Part shown: piece after piece, positions 40,684 through 52,900 of the stretch
Layout of the letters: every line of letters begins with the position of its first letter
Numbering within the stretch: the first letter of the stretch is position 1
NCBI GenBank assembly: GCA_006503475.1
Contig: RSEH01000082.1
Coordinates: 1 to 64,000, forward strand
Direction of reading: 5' to 3'
Source of the DNA: Stentor roeselii
Lineage: Eukaryota > Ciliophora > Heterotrichea > Heterotrichida > Stentoridae
DNA: 64,000 nucleotides
Notes under the pieces: model-generated
The model's input: the letters and a program-made list of their open reading frames with translations, nothing else
Databases searched by the model: none
What the model was told of the DNA's origin: nothing
Translations under genes and position numbers: made by a program

Positions 40684-41751
40684 ATGCATCAAACCGACCC
40701 ACCAAAAATAATGATCCTTCGACTGAAAGTATTCGAAATTTCTCTTTCCCGAAACATAGCAAAATTCGGAAGCATGAATCCATTTGTTGAAGTGACCTGG
40801 AATGACGAGAAGTGGACTTCACAAGTGAAGTCCGGAGGTCATCTCTCTTGTGCGATAAACGAAAGTCATATTTTTGAAGGAACTGAAATAGCGCCTGTGA
40901 CTTTGAAAGTATTTCACAGCGGACTTTTGTTCACCAGTCAAGAAATCGCATCATCAGTTATTTCTTCAGAAGAACTTTCAGCTGGTAAGACAAAAGATTG
41001 GATTGAACTCTATTTTGAAGGAAGTTCTTCAGGAAAAGTAATGGTTTCAGCCTGTATGTATGAAGAACGAAGGTCAGAGCAAAGCACGCATACGACAAGT
41101 TACGCCTCTGCCAACCTCAAAGAAGAATTTCTAAGAAAGCAAAACGAGCTAGAGCTCGAAAAAGAAGAACTTGAATTTTACAAAAGAAAATACAAAAGAA
41201 AACTCGAGAAACTCAACCAAGAAAAGAGAATTTACAAAAGCAAAGTAAAAGAAATAGTAAAAAAAGCGACTCCAAAGCACACTGAAGAGACTTCGAGTGA
41301 TGAAAACTGTGACCCTAATCCAAGTCACCTTCTTCAAGACGACTGCTTGAAAGGGAACTTGTCAGGAAGCCGAGATAGTGACTTACGATGCAAAAGACAT
41401 CAAAAGCAAAGAACAACTGCTTCAAGGATCTGGGATAAAAGTCAAGGCAAGTTGAATGAAATCGCGAAAAGTATGGACTTGGCAAAAGTTCCTATCATGA
41501 CTATGAAAAAATCGACTAGTGAAGAAAAAGTTGTTCAAGGAAAAGAAAGGCAAAAGATGAGTGACTGGCAGGAAGTTGAGGAAATTAAAAAAAGACTTCT
41601 GAGTAATGATGAGGAAATTGAACTTAAACTTGATATGAGTCGGCCTTTTACTTGTCCGAGACGCGCTGGAACTCCTAAGGAGGATTTTGATGGATTTAAT
41701 GAGCAGACGGAAAATCAGTGTATGACAGGTAAGTTGGTATTATATGACTAA
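40684..41751 (+). CDS. C2-domain coiled-coil protein
   Basis: A 355-aa protein. Residues 8-125 are a C2-like beta sandwich (MILRLKVFEISLSRN, NPFVEVTWND, GTEIAPVTLKVFH, SGKVMVSACMYEER). The Ca-binding Asp residues of classical C2 domains are mostly absent, so a protein-interaction type C2 is likely, as in several ciliary transition-zone proteins. A coiled coil (about 145-195, KEEFLRKQNELELEKEELEF) follows, then a disordered region. The function is unknown. Near the 3' end a GTAAGTTGG follows ATGACAG but no AG lies 15 nt on, so no splice is proposed. Confidence 0.75.
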   Translation: MHQTDPPKIMILRLKVFEISLSRNIAKFGSMNPFVEVTWNDEKWTSQVKSGGHLSCAINESHIFEGTEIAPVTLKVFHSGLLFTSQEIASSVISSEELSAGKTKDWIELYFEGSSSGKVMVSACMYEERRSEQSTHTTSYASANLKEEFLRKQNELELEKEELEFYKRKYKRKLEKLNQEKRIYKSKVKEIVKKATPKHTEETSSDENCDPNPSHLLQDDCLKGNLSGSRDSDLRCKRHQKQRTTASRIWDKSQGKLNEIAKSMDLAKVPIMTMKKSTSEEKVVQGKERQKMSDWQEVEEIKKRLLSNDEEIELKLDMSRPFTCPRRAGTPKEDFDGFNEQTENQCMTGKLVLYD

Positions 41752-42187
41752 TTTTAACTTAAACACTTAGTTGAAGGATGTAATTTAGGATGAGAAGGTT
41801 TTGTTAAGTTTTTATGGTTTTGGGTTTATTTAAAAATCATATAAACGATCCAGAAATTTATTCGATAGAAAAAATTAAAAACTTTAATATTTTGTCTATT
41901 AAAACATATCAATATAAAAATTGGTAACTTCTTTGAACCCCAAAACTTAATAAAAAAATTTCATTTTCTGTCCACTATCCAAATCAAATATAAAAATAGT
42001 TAACTTCTTTAATATTTAACCTTGAAAAATACTTAAACAAACCCATATAGAAATATTAATAATCCTAACTTAACGTTAATCCTGCTCCTCCAAGAGAAAA
42101 ATTCAAAATAAACAGATACCATCCACATAAACCCTAAAATAAATTTCAACTCTTCCCCTAACCCTTCAACCCAATGAGAATAAAGAT
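41752..42187. other. AT-rich convergent spacer
   Basis: 436 bp between two convergent genes. It should contain both 3' ends. Nothing else recognised. Confidence 0.5.
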
Positions 42188-43414
42188 CTAGTTAGCCTTA
42201 TTATTCTTTTCATCATCAGCCTGAATTTCATCATCAGCCTGAATTTCATCATCAACCTTAATTTCATCAATAACCTGTTCAGCAATCTTCCTCCTCTCAG
42301 AGTCTTCCGAGCTATCTCCTTTTTCAATATCAATAATATTCGCAAACTCATAAACTTCTTTAACTTTTCTTTCAGTTTCCTGCCCAATTTCCGTACTCTT
42401 AGAAAGAATGGAAAAATTAAAATTTCTAACCAATTCCTTAAGTTTTTCCTGATCAACATCAATACTCTTCATATCCTTTTCAACGATTTTCTCAATACAC
42501 CTTGTCAAGATCTTTTCATTGAATTTGATTTCAGCAGCGATTCTAAGCTGATCAACAGCAAAAACATTTTTTAAGTTTTCAACCTTTTCGATTTCTTTTC
42601 TTGCTAAAATGATTTTCGAGATTTTATCACGTTCTGCTTTACTCACACTTTTTCCCATCAATATATGAGAATGAGTCCGAGAGACTCTTATTCCGATTTT
42701 ATATTGGACCAAGCCGTTAATGAATTGTCCTAAAAGGTCAAAATAAAAAAACCCCGAAGCGTAGCTGAGGGTAGTGGCCGTTAAAGCAACAGTATATGAT
42801 ACTAATGATCCGATGTTTCCAAAAATAACTGTGTCTTGCACTGAGCCGATACTTGAAGAATTTTTGTAAATTGATTTGGAAAGTAAAATTCTGGTTTTAA
42901 GACGTGAAAAGAAAGGAAGGTCTTTATCTTCACTGATATCTTTGAGGTTTTTGTAGAACAGGTAAAACTCTCCAATGCCAGAAAACGCGATTGCCTAAGT
43001 GAAGGTTACTGAGAGAGAGTAGATGTTAAGGTCTAGAACTGGAGGGCTTATTATAAGCATTCCTATCACAGGACTTATCATGTTGTAAAAGGCTGAAACC
43101 ATGAATATGTTGCCTGGAGTCATCAATGCCAAGTGATGAGATAAGGAATATCCTGAATAAAAAGTACCGTAGTTGAAGCGATCATCTGCTTTCTTAGATG
43201 ATTGTTGACTCGCTGATATACGGAATACGGGCGATAGCAAGTTTATTACTGATCGGATAAAATCAGCTTTCATTGCTTGTGAACTTGAGACGCTGTAGCT
43301 GAAAGCTTTTATACCTGACTGGAATGTGCCCACAAGCATTTCTCGACGAACCATGCTTAGCTTTAAATCTCGGTCATGCTTCATCAGATGCTTCACCTGG
43401 TTGAAAAGCTTCAT
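42188..43414 (-). CDS. cation-diffusion-facilitator-like membrane protein without metal ligands
   Basis: The spliced protein has 403 aa. Six hydrophobic helices match the CDF/SLC30 layout (closest in feel to SLC30A9). Helix 2 reads KADFIRSVINLL and is followed by SSKKADDRFNYG, the usual ..RPAD..HPYG loop. Helix 5 reads VIFGNIGSLV and helix 6 YFDLLGQFINGLV, followed by ILMGKSVS for the family LLG. In active transporters helices 2 and 5 each carry a HxxxD-type zinc pair. Here they read RSVIN (54-58) and VIFGN (191-195). This suggests a protein that kept the fold but not zinc transport. The C-terminal tail is acidic with an 18-bp tandem repeat. A 15-nt intron joins the halves. Confidence 0.72.
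42213..42266 (-). repeat. three 18-bp tandem repeats in the CDF-like tail
   Basis: Unit TCATCAGCCTGAATTTCA (plus strand) occurs twice exactly and once with changes; it encodes (D)DEIQA-type hexapeptides in the acidic C-terminal tail. Confidence 0.85.
42995..43009 (-). other. 15-nt spliceosomal intron
   Basis: The minus strand reads GTAACCTTCACTTAG with an in-frame TAG. Removal joins NIYSLS to AIAFSGIGEF and restores a membrane helix. Confidence 0.9.
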
Positions 43415-45698
43415 TTTGTTATTAGGGATTAGTTTTGTTTAGTTCGTTGGATTGATTTTTTAAGGTTTTTTATTGATTGAGTTTTTTTATTGGGATCTTT
43501 TTTGGGATTATTTTAGGATTTTAAATGATGAGGTTTGTTTCGGCTTTGAGGGTTTTGGTTGGAATTAGTGATTTAGGAATTTTGGGATTTGAGGAAGGGA
43601 TTTTTGAATAGGGATTTTTATGAATTGATAAGGAATATTTTTATTATGGAATTTTTGTCACTTGGGTAGGTGAGCAGTTCTAATGAAATTTGTTTAAGAA
43701 AAGATTAGGTGCATTTAATATCTTTATTTTAGTTTTCATCAAATAATGTGTCTTGTTGTTTCAAGAAGTAAACTATTATTCCTATCATTGGTGATATAAT
43801 AATCTCAAATGAATTAAGATCATATTTTAGAGGTTTAGATCTAAAATTTTAAATTGGTTCATAAAATACATCAATAGAAATTAAATAGTAATCAAGTTAC
43901 TATCAGCTTAACTGATTTACAGGATTTTATGTTTTGTTGATATTTATTATATGTTAGAAACATTTATTATTCAATTATCTATGTTTCCGTTTTGGAGTCA
44001 ACACATACACTAATAATAAGCTAATAACCCGGTGTTTGTAAAGCTAGATCCATTTCTGAGAACTTTTTATCTTTTAATATAGTAAATAATGACTTGCGTT
44101 ATAATAATTTGAATGTATTTGCCACGTTCAACTAAAGGATCTTTGTATTTTATTCAGCATACCTTCAACAAAGTTAGTTTGCATAATTTAATCCTAAGGT
44201 TGCTGTTTCATTTTTACTCGATTATTAAATAAGTATTTATCCTAAACTCAATCTCCGATTTTCGAGATTTTACTGGAAGAAAAAAGGACAAGTTTCATAA
44301 ATTAACTTTATTTCTTGTGGGAGTATAAATTTTAAGTAATAGATAAAAAGTTTTGCAAGGTTTATCAAAAGAAATTTTTTATTGATCTAAGTATTAAATT
44401 ACTCAGTTTAAATGCTTCATTTGAGTATTTTGGTAACCTACTGAGAATTAAATTATAATCCTAAAAATTGGATTACTTCTTATTAATCTATCTGAAACTG
44501 CGTTTTAAATGGATGCTTTCAAATTTATAATAAATTACTTACTAGAAATATCTTGGAATAGAGTTGAAATCATTTATCTTTTAATTATTAAAGATTTCAG
44601 GATTAGATTTTTTTTAATGACTGCGTGTTTCTTTTCTTATCATAGATGCACCCTTAGAATAAATATTCTAAAAAAAGTATTCAATCTTCAGGTTAAATTC
44701 CTTATTTCAATCCAATATGAAAAAGTATTGAATAAAATTGAATTATTACCTATCCTCGGTAATTATCTAAATTTGTTTTAATGAAAATCTAATTCTAACC
44801 TTAAATAATATTAAGCCTATATAAAAATCATTATATTCAAAGCTTAAAGGCTAGAATTTGTGAAATTATTACTTTTAAAGGAATTAAACTTACCAATATG
44901 ATATAGCAGAGAATTTCACTCTATTCAATGAAAAAAATTAGCAATTTTCAAGAAAAGTAAAGGTCTATCGATCTCTGAAAACTTAAATGCTTACAAAATC
45001 AATCAATTTATTTATTACTAATGAAAAAAATGATATTCTGAAGAACTTGATGATTGATTTAAGGGAAATTTAATTATTAAATATTTTATATCATAACCTG
45101 TTGAAATTTCCTATCTTCTGACATTTTTATATAAGACTCAATCAAAATTATAATTATTGAATAATTAGAAATGGCAACTCCGAAAAGGATTCAAAAATTA
45201 CATAAACCCATTCCAAAAATTACTCTTATGCTTAATAAATCTAAAAAGTTCAAGTTTTTATGTTTCACGTTCAGCGGATTGCCTATAAATTTTAATATAT
45301 GAACTATAATCCCACAAAACTTTAAATCCTCTCTGTCTTGATCCTGGAAGCTCAGCTTATGACTGAAATCAGTTTTTCCTAAAACATGACGAATAATTAA
45401 ATTTCATTCAATAATACAAATAATCTTTCCTTATTCCTAGAATACTTTAAGGAACTTAACCTGTATTCCATACCTAGAATAAACTAAAATGCAAGATTTA
45501 CTTTTTCCTTTAAAAATATTGAATTTGATACTAAATTTCCTAATTTTAACCAAATTAACTATAGAATATTAGAAAGTAATAATTAATTTATTAAATTTAA
45601 GTGCATATCCTTTTGACAAAGGCCTTTATTCTAATATATTTCGCCTGAAATTTAAAATTTTGGTATAAGTTTAAGCCATTTTAATTAACCAACCATAA
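43415..45698. other. 2.3-kb AT-rich spacer
   Basis: The longest gene-free stretch. An open frame at 44509-44781 (90 codons, hydrophobic) has no family features. A minus-strand piece near 44180-44070 (NFVEGMLNKIQRSFS) looks faintly coding. No RNA gene seen. The 5' control region of the first receptor gene lies at the right end. Confidence 0.4.
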
Positions 45699-48600
45699 AT
45701 GTTTTTGAGTCTTTTGATCAAATTCCCTTTATTTAGAGCTTTCAGCATAAATGATTCATGCATATTGATTAGTGACTCAACGCCAAGTGATCTCCAACTG
45801 TTCTTTCCATCACAACACAAAATGAATCTTGAAAATATATCCCTTGAAAACGCGGTCGAATCCCTTTCATCCAAAAATTTCTTATTCCTAATAGATCTTA
45901 CCTTCAAAAGAACCTTTACCCATATGATAAACACTCTAAGTTCCACACTTGAAGTATCATATCTTTCCCTCTTCGAGGTTGATTCCACATCTAAAAACCG
46001 TCAAGAAGTCCACATCTCTTCAATTCAAGAATTCAATCAAATCATGTCTCTTTTCCATCATTTAAATATCGACTCATTCACAGTCCTTTCATCTGCAAGT
46101 CATTCAGATTCAAAACTTTCTCAAAAATTTGAATCGATTCCAAAAGTAAAGATTTTTTATTACTCAGACCAAATCACTGAAAAAGCTGCAGAGAGCCTTG
46201 TAGTAAAAATACTGAAAACTCAAGGTTTGAAATACGTTCTTATCATAGACAGTTCTCCTTCTTTTCAAATAATTGAGTCAACTATTAAAAAAAAACATTG
46301 GGATAAACCTGGAGTTGTTTTGGTTTATTCAAGTAAATGCATCAGTTTTTCAAGGGTACTGGGAACTTTGCAAGTCACTGAGGAAGGGACAGAGGACTCG
46401 AGAAGTGAAAGTGAATTTCATTATAAGGCTATTTTGAATTTAGTGAAAATAATCGACTCGAAACTGAAGAAGATAGAAGATGAAAATAAAATATCAAGAA
46501 TGAATATTTTTCAAGTCATGAAAAATTTGACTTTTCCTTCAGTTAAATTAGTAAATTTCAAACCTGAATCAGAGATAGTTGGAACTTTCGACATATCAAA
46601 CTCATTATTAACTGTTCATTCCACGATTCTTTTCCCTGGGAACACTTTTAGTTTGACATTGAACCCAAGATCAACGATAAAATTATCAATGGCGAATGGT
46701 ACCAATGAGCCTTATTACTTTACAACGATTTCTTACATCGGTTTGTTATACCAAGGAGCGAACTACGCAGTGTCTTTATTCAATAAAAAAAATGAAATCC
46801 CAAACTTCGACCTTCAACTAAACCCGACTGATTGCGGAATTTTTTGGTATGAGCCGAATTGGTATTCTTCATGTTTCGCTCCTTTGATAAGTGACTTCGG
46901 TATCGGATTTATTACTACAATTTTTGGAGAATCTTTAAAAGGAAATATTTTTACTTTGAGGTCATTAAATAAGGTAGTTCCTCATGTTTCACCTTTGGGT
47001 GGAAGTATCGAAACTGATAATAAATCTGTTTATCCAGAGCTAGTCAAACTTGAAGCGACTTTTGAAATTTTTACATCTTCGATGATTGTAACGTTAATGT
47101 CATTAGGATATAGAGATATTATTTTTATAGCTTCGAATGATACTACTGTGTTTCAAAGATATAAGAATTATAAAGAAATTATTGAAAAGAATGGCATGAA
47201 AATCGTGAATGATGAAGAAAGTAGGTTTTTGAACTGGCTTTATCATAGAGATAATTTCACCTTGTATGAAGAGATGTTTAAAAGAATAAAAAAGACGAGA
47301 TGTACTTTGGTGTTCATTGATATCAATGATCCTGCTATGGCCCTTGAAGCTCTTTATGATGTCGGATATAGAACTGGAGAGATTCTTTACTTTGGATACT
47401 CTTTAATTCTTAACTTTTTAGAAAATATCAATGAACCCTATCGAAGTAAAAGAATCGAAATGGTCTCAGGGTCTCTTATATTCGCTTATAGAGAATATGT
47501 AGGCATGTATGGATTAGAAATAAAAAAAGCACTACTTCAAATTTCCTCAGAAGTCGGTTATATGTGCATGACTTTTGATACTGTTTCTGTATTTAAAGAA
47601 GCGATTAATTACCTCTTGGCTGTTGGATCGGATTTTGAAGACTATCAACAGTTGATTAAGTCTATTAGGATGAATCGATTTGTAGGATGTGTGGGAAATG
47701 TTTTTTTTGATTCGGATGGAAATACTCGAAGCTCGGCACAGGTTCTTATTCAACAAGTTCATTATAACTTAACTGTTGAAAAACTTCAATCAACTGATAT
47801 TGCATTTTATGATCGATTCAGTACAGTGCTGTATAACCAATTCCATGAATATGATTGGCCAACTGGATCGATGCCTCTAAATTTTATACCGGTTGTAGAA
47901 TGTTTTTCAGATTCTAAAAATGATCATGAGTCAGATGAAGGAAAAAAACTATTGTATTATTTGAGCATGGGTTTATTCATAACAACTTTATTATCTGGTT
48001 TTTTCTCTATTTTAAAAAACAGATCTTCATTTCAAGAACTAAAAGAAAAATCAGTTATATCATTTGAAGATATGATCTGCTATTCATTCTTTTTTCTTGA
48101 ATTTTTACAGCTAGTAGCTATGGGGCCAGACCAAGATGTATATAAAGAAATAACAAATAACATAAACTTACTATTTTCCTTCGATTGGGATCAATACTTT
48201 TCCTTTGAACACGAAAAGTTTTGGCTAATGTTTTACTCAATTTTAACCCTTTGCATTTTATGGGTAATTGTCTCAGTAATTAAATTGACACATGCTGATT
48301 TTTGTTTTCCTGAGTCAATTAGAAGCAGGTTTACAAGTCTTTTAAACCTGTATTTATATTTAATCGGTCATCTTTTATTCCTTCCTTGCACATCAATGAT
48401 CTTTAACGTATATTCCTGCTATCGTGCAACAGAAACTACCCTTGAAGATACTTATCTGAAGCAAGATTGTCGAAAGCACTGCTATAAAGGTAATCATAAA
48501 GACTTTGCAATATTATCCTATGTTGTTCTTACATTCTTTTTAGCTTTGGTAGTCTATACCCGCCCAAAACTTCAAGATTTTTTTTCTTTTCTTCACATAA

Positions 48601-49079
48601 AAACAAAGCCTTTTTTTCTAATAATCGAAACTTTTTTACATGTTGCATTAGTGATCTTGAATAAAACATTGAAAAGAGAAAATCAAATAACTCATGGAAT
48701 CGTCATGTGCATTGTTCTTAGTCTTTTTTTAGGTTTTACTTACTTTTATAAACCTTATAACTTCAAAAGGCCTTTCATTTGCCATTGTGGATTCATTATT
48801 GCAAGTATTTGGGCTATCCTTACTTCAGTTATATTTCACAGAATGGATCAACTTAGGGTATGGATAATTGTGGAAATGATAGGATTGATCATAATATTTA
48901 TCTTAATGTTAATCGTCATTAAGAAATACCCAGAAATTTTGTACTCGGAAAAAGGGACTGAGATTTCAAGTTTGTTCATTTTTCAGTTCTGTAGAGACTA
49001 TGAGAAGCGCTTGAAAAGTCTTGAAGACCTTGATTTTTTAGCTGAGAATAAGTACGCTATACCAGAATCAAGTAGATAG
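45699..49079 (+). CDS. receptor-like protein, periplasmic-binding ectodomain and nine hydrophobic segments (copy 1)
   Basis: A 1126-aa protein with a signal peptide (MFLSLLIKFPLFRAFS). The ectodomain (about 20-750) shows alternating beta/alpha segments like type-I periplasmic-binding or ANF-receptor ligand domains. The clearest is the second lobe (SLGYRDIIFIASND, KIVNDEESRF, TRCTLVFIDINDPAMALEAL, MCMTFDTVSVFKEAI). The membrane part (about 755-1085) has nine hydrophobic segments, including LYLYLIGHLLFLPCTSMI, a CRKHCYK loop and the segment THGIVMCIVLSLFLGFTYFY. It ends in a short cytosolic tail. It probably senses an extracellular small molecule or peptide at the plasma membrane; the ligand and output are unknown. 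It is a tandem paralogue of the next gene, about 60% identical by eye. Confidence 0.8.
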   Translation: MFLSLLIKFPLFRAFSINDSCILISDSTPSDLQLFFPSQHKMNLENISLENAVESLSSKNFLFLIDLTFKRTFTHMINTLSSTLEVSYLSLFEVDSTSKNRQEVHISSIQEFNQIMSLFHHLNIDSFTVLSSASHSDSKLSQKFESIPKVKIFYYSDQITEKAAESLVVKILKTQGLKYVLIIDSSPSFQIIESTIKKKHWDKPGVVLVYSSKCISFSRVLGTLQVTEEGTEDSRSESEFHYKAILNLVKIIDSKLKKIEDENKISRMNIFQVMKNLTFPSVKLVNFKPESEIVGTFDISNSLLTVHSTILFPGNTFSLTLNPRSTIKLSMANGTNEPYYFTTISYIGLLYQGANYAVSLFNKKNEIPNFDLQLNPTDCGIFWYEPNWYSSCFAPLISDFGIGFITTIFGESLKGNIFTLRSLNKVVPHVSPLGGSIETDNKSVYPELVKLEATFEIFTSSMIVTLMSLGYRDIIFIASNDTTVFQRYKNYKEIIEKNGMKIVNDEESRFLNWLYHRDNFTLYEEMFKRIKKTRCTLVFIDINDPAMALEALYDVGYRTGEILYFGYSLILNFLENINEPYRSKRIEMVSGSLIFAYREYVGMYGLEIKKALLQISSEVGYMCMTFDTVSVFKEAINYLLAVGSDFEDYQQLIKSIRMNRFVGCVGNVFFDSDGNTRSSAQVLIQQVHYNLTVEKLQSTDIAFYDRFSTVLYNQFHEYDWPTGSMPLNFIPVVECFSDSKNDHESDEGKKLLYYLSMGLFITTLLSGFFSILKNRSSFQELKEKSVISFEDMICYSFFFLEFLQLVAMGPDQDVYKEITNNINLLFSFDWDQYFSFEHEKFWLMFYSILTLCILWVIVSVIKLTHADFCFPESIRSRFTSLLNLYLYLIGHLLFLPCTSMIFNVYSCYRATETTLEDTYLKQDCRKHCYKGNHKDFAILSYVVLTFFLALVVYTRPKLQDFFSFLHIKTKPFFLIIETFLHVALVILNKTLKRENQITHGIVMCIVLSLFLGFTYFYKPYNFKRPFICHCGFIIASIWAILTSVIFHRMDQLRVWIIVEMIGLIIIFILMLIVIKKYPEILYSEKGTEISSLFIFQFCRDYEKRLKSLEDLDFLAENKYAIPESSR

Positions 49080-49981
49080 ATATTATTAGATTAAATAGAT
49101 TTAGTTTTTAGAGGTTGCATGAATCATAGAAAGATCATATCAATCTACATCAAAATATTCATGGAAATTTGTTTGAGTAATAACTATCTTACATGCGTCA
49201 TTTCAAACTAAAATCTCATATTTTATCCGACTAAAAATGATTTCATTCAATTTATAAGTTTACTTCAATACGGAAAAATCGAAAACCAAATAAATGAATA
49301 CTTCAAGCAATGAAAGAATATTAGAACTTACAGATTTTAAAAATTTTGGAATTCTAAACAATCTATTTGTTCAACATTTATAAGTATCATTCTTAGGTAT
49401 TTTCTTTCCAATCCATACTATTAGAACTTAGACTAACCCTAAAGTTTCTTTAAAGAATGAAAAATCTTAATGATGAGTCAAATGATTATTGTTTAGGTTA
49501 AAATTAGCCTAAACAAGAGATTATATACAATCTTATTAATTGTTGAATTCAGCTGATGAAAAATATCTAAAAGTGATTATCTTGACTATATTCATGAAAT
49601 TCCTTTGATTATTTCTTTGGAATATATAATAGACTTTGCCATCGTGTTGAATATAATCTAGCATGGTAAGAGACATATTTAAACATTTAAAACTAATACT
49701 ACTGAATCTAAAAAAACTTGATTTAGGCTGCTTAACTAAGGAATTAATTTTTAAAAATCCAAAAAAAAGTGTGAATTTAGTTTATCATCAAATTAAAACA
49801 AAAGAAAGAGAGTGTAATTTAGTTTTGGCAATTAAAGTAAATAATTTCCTAAAATACTTAAAATAATGAATGAAAGGCTAATTAATTGGAAGAAGTTTGA
49901 CTTTCATTTCAAATTGTAAAATAATTTTACAATGAAGCTAAATTTGTTTTAATATGCATCACACATTCTTTATCCTTATAA
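49080..49981. other. 0.9-kb spacer between the tandem receptor genes
   Basis: AT-rich. A 67-codon open frame at 49663-49866 has no family features. Nothing else recognised. Confidence 0.45.
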
Positions 49982-52900
49982 ATGCGCCTAGAAATCTTTC
50001 TCAAACTACAGCTAATTGTTGCCTTGAGTATAAAAGATTCATTAGTTCTCACAAGCGATTCAACTCCAATGGGCCAATTGTTACTCTTTCCAGCGGAGCA
50101 GGTACACAACATACAAAATCTTTCATTTGAAAATGCAGTTAAATCTATTCCATACAAAAACTTCTTGTTTCTCGTAGATTTGACCTATTCCCAATCATTC
50201 AACCATCTAATCAATTCAATTTCCTCATATTTCGAAGTAGCTTACCTTTCCCTCTTCCATATTGACTCAAAATCAAAAAAACGCTTGGAAGTTCACATGT
50301 CTCCAGATCAAGAATTTGAGTTGATTTTATCCCTGATAAGTTTTTTAGGACTTGATTCATTCACAGTTCTTTCTTCCTCTGACTGGAATGACTCAAGACT
50401 AGCTGAAAAATTTAAATCAAAAAAAAATGTAAAGATTTTTTATTACTCAGACAAAATAACTGAAACAGCTGCTGAAAGTTTAGTTTTAAAAATTTTGAAG
50501 ACTCAAGGTCTCAAATATGTCGTTTTAATTGACAGTTCTTCATCTTTAAATAGAATTGAGAAATATATGGAAATGAAAAGATGGGATAAACCAGGAGTAG
50601 TTCTTATTAGGACCAGTCGATGCACTAGTGACTCTCAGATAATCGGAACTTTGCAAATATCAGAAGAAGGGACAGAAGGTTCTAAAACCCTTTTCGAATA
50701 TCACTATAAGTCAATCCTTAACTCAATAAATCGAATTGATAATCAACTATCAACCACCTTCAAAAGCAAGATTTCCCAGTCAAATATATTAGAAACCCTT
50801 CAAAAGCTTTCTCCAATATCAGTAAATTTAATCAATTTCAAACCTGAATCTAAAAAAATCGGAACATTCAACCTTTCAAGTTCCTCATTAAATATAAATT
50901 CAGATATTTTATATCCAGGAAACACTTCAAGCTGGACATTGAACCCAAAGTCAACAATAGTTTTATCAATAGCAAACGGAACCCACGATCCTTATTACTC
51001 AAGTACCAACACCTACGCTGCTTATTTGATGAATGGGGCGAATTATGCAGTTTTAAGAAGCAACAAACAAGAAGAAATTCCAAAATTTGAAATAAAGTTA
51101 AACCCGAATGACTGCGGACTTTTCTGGTATGATGCAAGATGGTACACCTCATGTTTCTCTCCTTTAGTCCATGATATAGGCATAGGTCTTATCACTACTA
51201 TGTTCAGCGAATCACTTAAAGGAAATATTTACAGTTTAAGAAGTTTAAACAAGATAGTCCCTCATGTTTCTCCTTTAGGAGCCAGTCCTGAAACTAATAA
51301 TCAAACAACTTTTCCAGAGCTAGTCAAACTTGAAGCGACTCCTGAAATTTTTTCTTCTTCTCGAATAGTATCAATGATGGCTTTAGGATATAGAGATATT
51401 ATTGTTATTGCTACAAATGAATCAGCGTTGGTTTCCAGGTATGAACTTTATAAAAGTATTATTGAAAAGAATGGGATGAGAATTGTAAATGACGAGAACA
51501 GCAGGTTTTTGAACTGGAATTACCATAGAGATAATTTTAGCTTATATGAAGATTTGTTTCATAGAGTTAGAAAGACTAGATGCACCTTAGTGTTGATTAT
51601 GACCTATAACCATGGCATGGTCCTTGAAGCTCTTTATGATGTCGGATATAGACAAGGCGAGATTTTGTATTTGGCTGATACCGGCACACTTAACATCTTA
51701 AACAATATTCCTGAACCTTTTCTCAGCAAAAGAATTGAAATGGTTTCAGGAAGTCTGATATTTGCTTATCGAGAATTTGTTGGTGATTATGGAATGAAAA
51801 TAAAAGAAGAACTTTTAGAGATGTTTCAAGAAGTTACTTTTATGTGTATGACTTTTGATACTTTTTCTGTATTTAAAGAAGCGATTATTTACCTTTTGAA
51901 TGTCGGGGCTGATTTTGAAAATTACGAAAAGTTGATGAAGACTATCAGGATGAATAGATTCACAGGATGTCTTGGAAATGTTTTTTTTGAATCGAATGGA
52001 AATACTCGAAGCTCAGCTCAAGTTTTGATTCAGCAAATAATTTACAATTCAACTGATAAAACATTGAGAACGATTGATATCGCTTATTATAATCGGTTTA
52101 GTTCTTTATTATATGATCAATTCAATGAATTTGAATGGCCTAATGGCTCCATGCCTCCGAATTACATTCCAAACCCGAATTGTTTAGCTGAGTCAAAAAA
52201 TGAACAAGAGTCTGTTGAAGGTAAAAAAATTTTGTACTTATTGAGTTTTGGGTTATTTTTAACTACTGCCTTAAGCGGAATTTTTTCTTACTTTCGAAAT
52301 CGGGAGACTTTTGAAGTTTTAGAACGAAAAATCATCATTTCGTTCGAAGATATGATTTTTTACTCGTTTTTCTTTCTGGAGTTTTTGCAGGTTATCGCCA
52401 TGGGACCAGACCAAGACGTTTATAAGGTTCTCACTGATAATATAAACTTGTTTCTTTCTTTTGATTTAGAGCAGTACTTTACATTTAAATTTGAAAGATT
52501 TTGGTTCATGTTTTACGCTATTTTAACACTTTGTGCTTTTTGGATACCTTGTTCTGTTATAAAGTTAACAAAAGTAGATGAATATGTTCCTGAAATAATT
52601 CGAGATAATTTTAAACTTTACTTGAATCTCTTTTTGTATCTTATCGGACATCTTCTGTTTTTGCCCTGTACTTCAATGATACTAAATATTTATTCTTGTT
52701 ATCGAGGAACAGGGGATGATATTCAAGAAAGTTACCTGAAACAAGACTGCCATAAGCACTGTTATAAAGACTATCACAAAAATTTTGCAATAATCGCCTA
52801 CGTTATCTTAAGTTTCTTCTTATCCTTAGCAATTATAATCCGGCCAAAGTTTCAACATATCTTTCCATCACATCACATAAAAATAAAGCCTTTATTTCTG

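Noticed and set aside
41700-41730. GTAAGTTGG near the end of the C2 gene as a splice donor
   Set aside because: No AG 15 or 16 nt downstream and the open frame ends normally soon after.
44509-44781. 90-codon open frame in the 2.3-kb spacer
   Set aside because: Composition is that of random AT-rich sequence; no motif, signal or paralogue seen.
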